From the NCBI GenBank assembly GCA_951217055.1, contig OX578286.1:32961307-33025306 (forward strand): a stretch of 64,000 nt of DNA, written 5' to 3'. Positions 21,295-30,690 of the stretch are shown piece by piece. A program made the position numbers and the translations under genes. How positions within the stretch are numbered: position 1 is the first letter of the stretch; each line of letters opens with the position of its first letter. The DNA is from Gerris lacustris (taxonomy: Eukaryota > Arthropoda > Insecta > Hemiptera > Gerridae). The notes beneath the pieces were generated by a model, which made no database searches, was not told where the DNA came from, and saw only the letters and a list, made by a program, of their open reading frames with translations.

Positions 21295-21922
21295 AACAAG
21301 TAAGGCGCGCTTCACGTAAGTACGTGAGGCGATAATTGCCGGTTTCTGTTCTTTTAAGTTAAAATTATTAGGTTTCTGTACAAGGTACAAAAAGAACCCT
21401 TATATAATAGCTCTGTCTGTCTGTCTGTCCGTTGCTTGTTTTAATTTATAGACTACTATTGCTAGGAACATGAAATTCGGCACACACGTGCATCTCGGCA
21501 TTTGAGACAACTAGACTCATTTTGGATTTTTCACATTTAATATTTTCTATATCGCGGGTGACTAAAAAAGAAATTTTTAGTCGCCATGACATTATATACA
21601 TCAATTTAAAGGTCTTGAAATGTAGAAAAAGAATATGCAACTATTAAAATTTTACACGTAATATTTTTAAGATGGCGGGCAATATGGCGGGCGACAAAAA
21701 AAGTTTTTAGTAACTATGACGTGTTATACATCAACTTAAAATTCTTGAAGTGTAGAAAAAGAATATGCAATTACTAAAATTTTCAAGATGGCGGTCAATA
21801 TGGCGAGTGACTAATCATTTTAAAATTAGTGTAATTATATTACACTTAATAATTTTAACTTTAATGTACAGAAACCGGGGGTTATCGCCCCACGTACTTA
21901 CGTGAAGCGCGCCTTACTTGTT
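21295..21922. mobile_element. Family J TIR element, 628 bp
   Basis: Inverted termini of about 48 bases: 'aacaagtaaggcgcgcttca' then 'cgtaagtacgtg' and 'cgataa', with the mirror at 21875-21922. The terminus contains the palindrome 'cacgtaagtacgtg'. Just inside on the left is a 'gtctgtctgtctgtcc' tract followed by a core-like 'ggaacatgaaattcggcac'. Internal 'gcaatatggcgggcgac' units are repeated. No frame is open and no unambiguous target duplication was found. Confidence 0.75.
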
Positions 21923-21995
21923 AAGTATAATAGTTGCATATTCTTTTCCTACACTTCAATACCTTTAAATTGATGTATAACATGTCATGGTGATT

Positions 21996-22431
21996 AATAG
22001 TATATTATGTTACTAGGCTGTGAAGTGAGTTTTTTCTTTACCGCGGCAATTACACTTACTGTCGAGCGAAGCGAGACAGTAAATATTGCCAAGGTAAAGA
22101 AAAAACACTTCACAGTCGCGTAGCATATGCTATTTTTTCCGAGGTAGCAGACAATGAAAAAACATTAAATATTAATCACTAATCAATATATAATAATAAC
22201 AAATATTAGTACATACTTAAGACTTAAAAAAAGAAACCTTAAAAAGAGGTTACACTATAAGAAAAGATAAATAAAACGCATTGACATCTAGCGGATTTTA
22301 ATCGTACTAGAAGCATTTCTACAAAGACTGCAGCGGTACTAACGGAAGTTTTGACAACTACCCGCCGGACATAAAAAATCTTTTAGTTCCTAGGACGTAA
22401 AAGATTTTTTCTTTACAGCTAGGAGTAATGA
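21996..22431 (+). mobile_element. Family K copy 1
   Basis: Starts 'atagtatattatgttactag' and includes a long hairpin: 'ggctgtgaagtgagtttttt' and 'ctttaccgcggcaat' pair with 'attgccaaggtaaagaaaaa' and 'cacttcacag', around 'gtcgagcgaagcgagac'. It ends at 'agctaggagtaatg', where a second copy starts directly. It matches 53659-54095 almost base for base. Confidence 0.75.
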
Positions 22432-22530
22432 ATAGTATATTATGTTACTAGGCTGTGAAGTGAGTTTTTTCTTTACCGCAGCAATTACATTTACTTGTCG
22501 AGCGAAGCGAGACAGTAAATGTAATTTACT
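22432..22530 (+). mobile_element. Family K copy 2, truncated
   Basis: Starts with the same 'atagtatattatgttactag' and follows the hairpin's first arm and loop, but breaks off at 'gacagtaaatgtaattt'. Head-to-tail placement after copy 1 suggests tandem duplication or insertion at the element end. Confidence 0.7.
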
Positions 22531-22539
22531 GAATTACTG

Positions 22540-22645
22540 GGAACCATTTCATGGTTCCCTCGGCTGCGCCTCAGGAACAAACTAAATAACTCCCTCGGCT
22601 ACGCCTCGGGATTTAGACAGTATGGTTTCCTCGGCTACGCCTCAG
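22540..22645. repeat. Family L motif cluster (ccctcggctgcgcctc)
   Basis: Three to four copies of 'tccctcggctgcgcctcagg' or close variants spaced about 35-40 bases apart, with 'accatttcatggttcc' as a small palindrome. The opposite-strand version, 'gaggcgaagccgaagg', occurs inside the hairpin at 46706-46855. Confidence 0.6.
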
Positions 22646-23676
22646 GAACCAACCAAAACGCTTAGGGTGTAATGACTTTGTTTCCTCCCTTGGTACGTAA
22701 ATAACTATTTCCACTTGTTTAACTAATGAACCAAGTTATTAAGATTCATTATCTTGTGACAAGTAGCACTTGAGTGATGCATAATTAATCAAAGGCTCGA
22801 ATAAAGAACACTTACTTTGTTTGAAAGAACACTTAATCAAGGGAAAGAAACAAGTGATAAAGACAAGAGAATAGTTGTTTGAACGAGTAAGTTAAATCAC
22901 CAACACACTCCAACAATAATATGTCTATATTTACCTTTTTCTCTTCCTGTTTAAATTTCAGAGAGGAAATCAGCCACCTTACACATCTACTTTATATAAA
23001 ACTAGCCGGATCGGTGCACTTACTACTAAATAAGTAAAGGTAGAAACTGCTTCTGAATTGAAGATATATATTAAATAGATAATAAATATAGTAAATAAGG
23101 ATCAATACGATGAAATGGTTATTCAAAAATTTAGAAATGGCTGACAATAATGGTATGATTGGAAGAACGCACAAATATCGAATTTGGTTTGAAATCGATA
23201 CTAACCATTCAATTACGGTGCTTAAATGAAACGGGTTGTGGGGTATCTTGAATAAGTAATACTTTTGGCCAGCCTAATGAGTAAGTGGCTGTTAGATAGT
23301 TGGTAGGGAATGGAAATGGTCGAAGGAATGAAAATGGTTGAGTTTTCTCGGTCTGATAAGGAAGTAAGGAGAGGAACGACCTACGAGATGGAGCGAGAGC
23401 CTTACTAATGGTTTTGTCGATATTCCTTTTCCCTTGAACTCTACTACGGACTTGGTAATAAAGGAGCTTCATGACTTGAAATGGCCAAGATTTGTTGAGG
23501 ATGCTAGGCTAAGAACCGACTTACAACATGCACCATTATTCTACATTACCGGCCATTACTCCCTTGTTTCTCTCTTTTAATGTAAAACAACTTTCAACTA
23601 GCTTCAATAAAATAAAGAAACAAATAACAAATATAATAGAGGTATTCACAATCTTTGTTTAACAAGTTAAATGGAC
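22646..23676. other. Unannotated spacer
   Basis: No gene supported. The minus-strand frame 23472-23209 has normal-looking composition but no recognised motif. No repeat shared with other parts of the window was seen. Confidence 0.4.
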
Positions 23677-23765
23677 ACTTCTTTAGATTGTTACTCCCCT
23701 TATAAAAAACAGAGGGGAGTAACAATCTAAAGAAGGTGTACGGAATGTTCTTCTATAGACTGTTC
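23677..23765. mobile_element. Family F MITE, short copy
   Basis: acttctttagattgttactc, then a small loop, then 'gggagtaacaatctaaagaa', giving an almost perfect hairpin, followed by a partial second terminus before a family I copy. Confidence 0.7.
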
Positions 23766-24150
23766 GATATATTTTAAATGATATAAATAATATAATCGAT
23801 AAATAATATAATCGAGATTTCCTGTTTTGCTGTCATTCAATGTTTATCTATCACAAATTTGAAACCCGTCAAAATGAAGATTGCGTAAATATGGGACATG
23901 GCAAAACAAATAAAATAACTTGCGGATTTTTTCCGAACTAACTTTCCGTACAGCAAAATTTGCTGAAAACCAATTAAATTCTGCTGAAAGATGGCTAAAA
24001 GTATTAAAAATAATGCATTGTCATCGTGTTCTGAGCTATACTAAAAGTTTCAAATGTCTAGCTATTCGGGAAGTTAGTTAGAAATCGATTGCCAGATTTG
24101 TACCGGACAAACAAACAAACAAGAAAGCAAGCTAATAAAAAAGTAATAAA
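23760..24150 (-). repeat. Family I copy 5
   Basis: 'cattcaatgtttatctatca', 'gaaacccgtcaaaatgaaga', 'catcgtgttctgagctatac' and 'gctattcgggaagttag', ending with a short (ACAA)n and 'caagaaagcaagctaat'. Confidence 0.75.
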
Positions 24151-24152
24151 AT

Positions 24153-24657
24153 AAAACGTATTTTGTCAATAAAAACAAAAATCTTTTTTTTAAGAAATTT
24201 CAAAAAAGTGGTATCTTTACTTTTGTTCGAAGAATGTTCAGAATTTTTTTGCTGATTTTTTGCACTTTAAATAAGAGAGATAGAAGAGGAGGGGGGGGGG
24301 GGGTCACTTTTCACACCAACTTCAAACTCGCCTACGCTCGCCCTATCAAAGCTTATAACCAAAAAATTATATATTTTTTTAATCAGCTCGACGGACCCTT
24401 TCATATGATACCCCGCGCCCCACAAGGTCTTAAAAAAACAATTATTTTTTAATCCTTAAGTAATTTTACTCTTATTTTTTTAAAACATAATATTTTTAAG
24501 TCGCTATATTTTTAAAATGTGTGGGTGGGTACAATACACATACATGCCAAATTTCAAAGTGATCGGACGAAAGGTGTCGCCGTGAGAGGACGCGACAGAC
24601 GGACGGACAGACACACGAAGGAAAATATAAGGGTCCTTGGTTTTGCCTACGGACCCT
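24153..24657 (-). mobile_element. Family C copy 2, truncated at the hairpin end
   Basis: Follows family C from 'aaaacgtattttgtcaataa' to the terminal repeat gcctacggaccct (24645-24657). It includes the G run at about 24290-24303 at the same relative position as in copies 1 and 4, and the core 'caaagtgatcggacgaaagg' followed by 'ggacggacagacac'. The other half and its hairpin are missing; the junction is with the family I copy. Confidence 0.75.
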
Positions 24658-25289
24658 AAAAAGCAATTTGTAGTACCCTATTATATACCCTATGGACCAT
24701 CTACCTTAAAATTGAAGGAATTTAAAATAAAGGGAAAAAAAACTAGGATGTTGATTTATCTTTTTAAACGTTTATGCAAAGGATTTAGTGATTTATATCA
24801 CCTCATAGCGATTTTAATATAGGTTTTACTAAAATAATGTATTTGAAAAATAAAAATAAAAATTCTCTTCGTATAGCTAAATGTAGAATCTATTCCCGTT
24901 GGTAATAAAATTCTAAATTTAAATTTAATTCTCACGTTTATTCCACGTGGAGCGAACGCTTGCGCTCTCTTGGATAAAGTTAAATTTCAATAGCTCTTTT
25001 ATATGCTAAAACAAAATCACCCATTTGTAAAAAAAATCTTTAAATTTACTGCAGTCCTCTCTCTTGTTATTTTAATTCACTCTTTTTAGATATATTAATT
25101 TAATTTATTCATTAAATTCCTTTATTTGTCAAAATATATTCTTCATGGCTGAGTGATTTATAATTATATTACATAGTACATTAACTTTTGTCACAAATTA
25201 TAATTAAAAAGCCTGTTTGATACAACTTGAAATAAACAGTATAGCGTTTTCCATTTATTAGTTGTTTTAAGTTTTCGTGGTTTCATAAA
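24658..25289. other. Spacer related to 26250-26530
   Basis: No gene. 25080-25190 ('atttaatttattcattaaat', 'gtcaaaatatattcttc') resembles 26340-26440 and may be a diverged dispersed repeat. Confidence 0.35.
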
Positions 25290-25480
25290 AATTGCTTCTT
25301 TCCGGCGGGGAATCGAACATGGCCACTCACCCTCCGCGTTTAGAGCTATTATCTTAGAACTAGATTTTTCCCGGTAATACGAATTATATAGTTAGATTTG
25401 TATTTAAGTGGAGGGTAAAGTAAAATTGGCTTGGATGAAACGAAGTTAGTGTTTCAAGACTTGTCCAAGTGAAAGATTTT
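25290..25480 (-). repeat. tRNA-like SINE/repeat, copy 1
   Basis: On the minus strand 'gttcgattccccg' fits a pol III B box. Upstream 'aaacgcggagggtgag' and the trailing 'ttcccgg...atttgtatttaag' block correspond to 47480-47620 ('gggttcgattccc', 'aaacgcggatggagag', 'attcgtatttaa'). The A-box region is too decayed to recognise. It is either a tRNA-derived SINE or a dispersed tRNA pseudogene. Confidence 0.5.
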
Positions 25481-25550
25481 TAAAGTTAAATTAACGAAAT
25501 TGCATGTAATGAAGTTTGTGTTTCGAGGCTCGTCTAAGTGATAATTTTTT

Positions 25551-25603
25551 TTTACAGGCAAATCAACTGCCGGCTTAAGTTGGTAGTTGATTTGCCTGTA
25601 AAA
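25551..25603. repeat. Hairpin, 21-bp stem
   Basis: 'tttacaggcaaatcaactgc' pairs with 'tagttgatttgcctgtaaa' across a short loop, with one G:T-type mismatch. It directly abuts the SINE piece at 25604. Confidence 0.75.
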
Positions 25604-25690
25604 GGTCATTCAGTTGAACGACTCCTGATCCACCGACCTCTGATTCAGCAGGCATGAGTGCCACCCATTGCACCACGGAGGTGGAGATGA
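25604..25690 (-). repeat. tRNA-derived SINE fragment
   Basis: Read on the minus strand: 'ccacctccgtggtgcaatgg' holds an A-box-like TGGTGCAATGG, and 'gtcgttcaactga' about 45 bases later is B-box-like. The layout fits a pol III internal promoter in a SINE head. The 3' side runs into the hairpin. Confidence 0.45.
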
Positions 25691-25720
25691 TTTTTTAATA
25701 CACAGAATTGTATGTAAGCG

Positions 25721-25728
<8 letters not shown>

Positions 25729-25783
<55 letters not shown>
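25729..25783. repeat. (TA)n microsatellite
   Basis: About 27 TA dinucleotides. It is followed by an inverted-repeat-rich block (25795-25985) built from 'ggttgtcaaccatgtt'-like sequence. Confidence 0.95.
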
Positions 25784-25789
<6 letters not shown>

Positions 25790-25984
25790 AATGTTGCTTT
25801 TATGTTGGCAACCATGTTGCCAACCAAGTTGGTTGTCTATAGGCCAGTTTAGACTATGTCTGATGATATGTCTATTAAATGTAATCAACTCTGTAGTCAC
25901 ATCTGTGTCAAACAGGTTGAATTCGGTTGTCAACCATGTTACCAACCAATTTACCAACATACCAAGTTGTCTGTAGGCAACTTT

Positions 25985-26240
25985 AGACAAATCTATGTTT
26001 ACGAAAAATGACTTGCGCGTCTATTTATCTGCCTCCACTGCGCCCATCACCTGCTTTCCTAAAGCCAACACATCACTTGCCGATTAACGGAATGTTGATA
26101 TGAATCGGAATCAGCGAGCACTCTAGCCGTACACTAAGTTTAGAGTGAGAAATGCTCTGTCTGCTGTTGATATCCCCTATGCCTATGTGCTCAAGAGACT
26201 AGACAGCAGGATTAAATCAACCTTTTATTTTAATAGCTCT
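25985..26240 (+). repeat. Family P copy 1
   Basis: 'tctgcctccactgcgcccat' followed by 'cacctgctttc' and 'tgaatcggaatcagcg' matches 38340-38440 in the opposite orientation ('caggtgatgaccgggttgga', 'cgctgattccgattcac'). Not assigned to a known class. Confidence 0.5.
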
Positions 26241-26930
26241 GATGAAAAACAACATGTCATTTATGCTCAATCAAAACAATTTCTTTGCTAAATGCTATAA
26301 ATATGTTCTAGTCCACTTTCTAGCTGTATTTCCAGTTAACTCTTCTAGATTATTTAATATAATTTATTCATTAAGTTCGTTCATTTATCAAAATGTATTC
26401 TTCTTGACGGAGATATTTAAATTTAAATTACTAAGTAAATTAGCTTTAAGACAAATCATTATTAAATACCAGGATGTTGAAATACTAGCTCGGCCTTTAT
26501 TTAGAGTTAATGCATTTTTTAAAGTGAAGAGGGGTAAGAAATGAATCATTTGATTTGAGACTCCTCTGGTACCCTTTATATATTTATTATTTTGGTCCCC
26601 ATCCTGTTGTATTCTTTATAATTTAAAATTAAAATAGGAATTGAAGATTAGATAATCTTTAATTGTTTTAGGTGTCAATTATCCAATTATTTTAGTTGAT
26701 GAGTTTAATTTTTAATCAAGCCGTTCAGAACAGGAGATGCTTTCCATTAATTTAGATTAGTTAGAATGAAAAATTCTGGATCCACTGATACCGGAAAATT
26801 TCTGTAATCGGAAATCAGTAGTTCACTGAGAGTGCCTCAATAGGACCCAAGTGAAAATAGACGGCGAGGATTGCAGCAATCATTTTTCCACTAATGCATT
26901 TTTAATTGAATCTTGAAAATATTCAATAAG
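26241..26930. other. AT-rich sequence downstream of the ORF1 remnant
   Basis: In a complete non-LTR element, ORF2 (endonuclease and reverse transcriptase) would begin here on the minus strand; no frame with such motifs is seen. 26608-26690 ('ttaaaattaaaa', 'ttttaggtgtcaattatcca') recurs at 30710-30775. Confidence 0.4.
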
Positions 26931-27818
26931 TTAATTGGCATTTTTGACCATAATTTCTTTTATTGATTGTTGAGATTTAAATTCAGGACATTGGTTTATA
27001 TTAGTTGTTTTATGCCCTTGTTTACAATAAAGACATATTGGGTTTTCTTTAATTGGGCAGGATTTGATTATATTGTGTTCATTAAGACCGTGTGTGTTAG
27101 GGTTTAACCCGCATGTTTCACAGCGGGCTGATCCTTTACAATCATTTTCGTTATGTCCATATCGTAAGCACTTTCTACATTGAATTACTCGCGGTATAAA
27201 TGTTTCGATAGGACATCGTACAAAGTGTAAGTAAGCATGAGTCGGTAAAATTTGGCCTCGGATTGTAATTATGACGGATTGAGTGGGCAGATATTTTGGT
27301 TCTTTATTTTCAATTATTTTTCGATTTATTCGTTTAACATGTGTTAATTTAATGTTTGGCATATTATGAAATTCCATATTTTGTAAAATTTCGTTTTCTG
27401 TAAGAGAATGTTCTATTCCACGTACAACACCTTTTTTTTTAAATAATATTTATCTTGGTATATAAATTTTATATTCTTTGTTTAGTTCTATGTTATTTAA
27501 TAATTTATTTGCAGTATTGTATGTATTGAATGTTATTTTTAATTTATCGATTCCTATTTTTGTAATTTTATTTATATCCTTTGAAATATATCCAAGTTTG
27601 CCTTGTATTAACTTACCCATCGTCATTGGGTGTAAGCGTGACAAGCCTTTTTTTCCTGGGATTAAATTTTTGTTTTCAATAATTACATGGTATGGACCGA
27701 TGTCAGTGTTCTTGAACAAGCAGCATTCTTCATTTGGTAGCGGTATTGGTTGTAATTTTTCACTTGGTATCACTTGTGCGTCCCGATGTGTTTCTATTCC
27801 GCCACTGTTTTCTTGCAT
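26931..27818 (-). pseudogene. Non-LTR retrotransposon ORF1 (gag-like) with one in-frame stop
   Basis: ORF1 proteins of jockey/I-type elements bind element RNA. From ATG 27818 the frame reads 122 codons to a TAA (27452-27450), then stays in the same frame through 24 codons to an ATG at 27377 and on to 26931. The single stop is thus the only break in about 295 codons. The N-terminal half has a fold-type region (CLFKNTDIGPYHVIIENKN). The C-terminal half has three zinc knuckles: CRKCLRYGHNENDC, CETC...H...C and CLYCKQGHKTTNINQC, followed by FKSQQSIKEIM. No ORF2 follows, so the copy is partial. The clade is inferred from the knuckles. Confidence 0.8.
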
Positions 27819-28138
27819 TTTATAATATTATAATTTTTCTCTTAAGTTTCTCTTAAAGTTTGGATTGGTAGTTGTATAAAAGTGGTTTTCTTGAGTGTTT
27901 AAAGCTGGACTTCCTTTTTTCTGACTCTTTTATTGAAGAATTTTAATTTAATTTTAATTTTTTTTTATTTTTGCTGTCAATCTTGTCACGCAATGTGATC
28001 TTGAAAATATAGTTTTGTAAGTCAAGTTAATTGGGTTTACACTAAGAGCAGTGAGTCTCCTCGAGAGCTGAAGAGGAATAATTTCATATGAAGTTTTTCG
28101 AGATAAAATTATTCTTTATAAAAAGTCATATTTATTCT

Positions 28139-28956
28139 TAAAATAATTAATATAAAAATTCCATTTTTCCAAACTGGTCTTATTTTCAACTTTTTTTTTT
28201 CTTTTGGTTTCTGTATTCTTCATCTTATTAGTATCAATACGCAAAATTTGGGGAAGATTAAATGACGGGAAATGGTTCAAAATTGGGGTAACAGGTGTGC
28301 GATGAAACTTAAAAAGCAAACAAATTTGACGCCATTTTTTTTTTTTTTTTTTTTTTTTTTGGTTTCTGTATTCTTCACCTTATTTGTATATTTGTGCAAA
28401 ATTTGGGGAAGATTGAATAACGGCAAGTGGTCCAAAATTGGGGTAATAGGTGTGCGATGAAACTTAAAAAGCAAATAAATTTGACGCCATTTTGTTTTTG
28501 TTTTTATTTTTTTTGGTTTCTGTATTCTTCACCTTAGGTGTATCTATGTGCAAACTTTGGGGAAGATTGAATCACGGTAAGTGGTTCAAAATTGGGGTAA
28601 TAGGTGTGCGATGAAACTTAAAAAGCAAATAGATTTGACGCCATTTTGTTTTTGTTTTTATTTTTTTTGGTTTCTGTATTCTTCACCTTAGGTGTATCTA
28701 TGTGCAAAATTTGGGGAAGATTGAATCACAGTAAGTGGTTCTAAATTGGGGTAATAGGTGTGCGATGAAACTTAAAAAGCAAATAGATTTGACGCCATTT
28801 TGTTTTTGTTTCTATTTTTTTTTGGTTTCAGTATTCTTCACCTTAGTTTTATCTATGTGCAAAATTTGGGGAAGATTGAATCACGGGAAGTGGTTCAAAA
28901 TTGGGGAAACGGAAATGTGCGATGAAACTTACAAAGCAAAGTAATATAAGACCAGT
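28139..28956. repeat. Element with about five 155-bp tandem units
   Basis: 'ggtttctgtattcttcacct' starts at about 28206, 28361, 28515, 28670 and 28824 (spacing 154-155). Each unit contains 'aaaatttggggaagattgaa', 'ggtgtgcgatgaaact' and 'tttgacgccatttt'. The array is bounded by 'actggtcttatttt' (28173) and 'ataagaccagt' (ending 28956). A one-unit version is at 2112-2354. Short frames here repeat because the unit repeats. Confidence 0.85.
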
Positions 28957-29186
28957 AATAATAATGACACTTAGGTAGGAACCTTTCCCAGTGTATTCAT
29001 GGGAACATCCACCGATCCAGTAGATCGGGAGTTGGTTTATCCATATATCAGGTGAATTGGTAGTTTTAGTCACTAAGATGATTCCAATGTACGTGTTATG
29101 TTTATTATTTATTTTCCTTTGAGCAATATCCTGTTGTCTATGTCTATGTGTATGTTGTCTATACTCCAGCTACCCAGCTAGATTAG

Positions 29187-29815
29187 GAGGGCAGTTTGCT
29201 TTCCTATCAATAAAGTTAAGCAGTATCGGATAGATGGGTATTTTGGATACCTGTGATTACATCCAAGATGTACCCACATAAGTAGGGTTCACTTCCCTAA
29301 CCAAGCCCCTTAAGGGCAGTTTGCTTTCCTATCAATAAAGTTAAACAGAATCAGATAGATGGGTATTTTGGATACCCTTGGTTACATCTTGGATGTACAC
29401 ACATAACTGGGGTTCAATTATCAGACCAAACCCTTGAGGGCAGTTTGCTTTCCTATCAATAAAGTTAAGCATCGGATGGATGGGTATTTTGGATACCCAT
29501 GGTTACATCTTGGATGTAACCACATATCTAGAGTTCAATTCCAAGACCAAACCCTTGAGGGCAGTTTGCTTTCCTATCAATAAAGTTTAGCATCGGATAG
29601 ATGGGTATTTTGGATACACATGGTTACATCTTGGACATAACCACATATCTAGGGTTCAATTCCCAGACCAAACCCTTGAGGACAGTTTGCTTTCCTATCA
29701 ATAAAATTAAGCAGCATCGGATGGATAGGTATTTTGGATACCCGTGGTTATATCCAAGATGTAACCACATATCTAGAATTCAATTTCCAGATCAAGCCCC
29801 TCGCTTTGTCACCAA
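29187..29815 (+). repeat. Tandem array, about five 121-125-bp units
   Basis: 'gcagtttgctttcctatcaa' recurs at about 29191, 29316, 29440, 29561 and 29682. Each unit has 'aaagttaagcagcatcgg', 'gatgggtattttggata' and 'gggttcaattcccagacc'. The last fits a pol III B box (GGTTCAATTCC), and the first two resemble the internal control region of 5S rRNA genes in order, though shortened. A small-RNA-derived repeat is a reasonable but unproven reading. Confidence 0.7.
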
Positions 29816-30487
29816 CATGTAGCAGGCAGCTGCTTATGTGAAGTGATGTCTAACCAATTATCAGGTTTTATGCAGGTCATGGAGCGACACAATAATCCCA
29901 TGTCCATTCACTACATGATATAGTTGTTTAAGCCTGTTAAGGAGGCCTAGGCCTTACACGGGGACTTTACCCGTGGAGGATTCGATCCACAGAGTTAGTT
30001 AGCAACAGCCTGTGGAAAGCCTATACGTGCAAATATAGTTCAAGGTTACCACAATAGTATTTCAATTAGTATGGGAAAATCGAAGGGAGACCCAATAAGA
30101 GATTTGAAATCTAGAAGGTCAGATGACAACATCTTGAATTCTTATTGGTTCTCCACACCATGTTCTTTCGATATTCCTAAGCTCAGAAACGTCAAAATCA
30201 ATACTAATTGTAAGAACTACTGTAGAGAGCTGCACTTTCACAATAAAAATAAAGGTGACTTAGGCTTTAGAAGTCTGAAGTGTTTACGAAGGCAGTGAAA
30301 TGTGACAGGGAACGTGATACGAAGCCATACCTAATCCACATGTAAAGTAAAGAATAACTAGGTTAACCTTCTTTACGTTACTCAATCGTCTATTGTTGCA
30401 TATGTAATGACGTCCTTTTTTATCAGCTGGTGTAGAGGATTATCAAACATTTGTTTCAAACTTCGTCTTCAATCGATCTTTTCCTTG
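29816..30487. other. Unannotated sequence with B-box-like motif
   Basis: 29940-30030 includes 'gaggattcgatccacag', a weak B-box-like motif and a small stem. The frame 30071-30298 (+) is basic and Asn-rich and matches no family I know. Confidence 0.35.
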
Positions 30488-30690
30488 GGTCATATATATA
30501 TAATGAGAAGTATTGTGGTAATTGGATTTTGAGATATTGATGAATTTATACGTTTTGAGGTTCCTGAAGTTCAAAAAATTGTCTGTATGTAATTAATGCA
30601 AAAGCGAGAGCCTAAACTACTGGGACGATTCCAATGAAATTTGGCATACTCATTAATCAAAATCATACCGAGGTAAAATTAAAATAGCGT
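30488..30690 (+). repeat. Family O copy 1
   Basis: 'gagaagtattgtggtaattg', 'gattttgagatattgatg' and the core 'aactactgggacgattcc' then 'aatgaaatttggcata'. It shares this order with 33445-34500 (+) and 47690-47950 (-). Confidence 0.6.

Noticed and set aside
27478..27825. 115-codon plus-strand frame
   Set aside because: It is antisense to the non-LTR ORF1 remnant, whose zinc knuckles make the minus strand the coding one.
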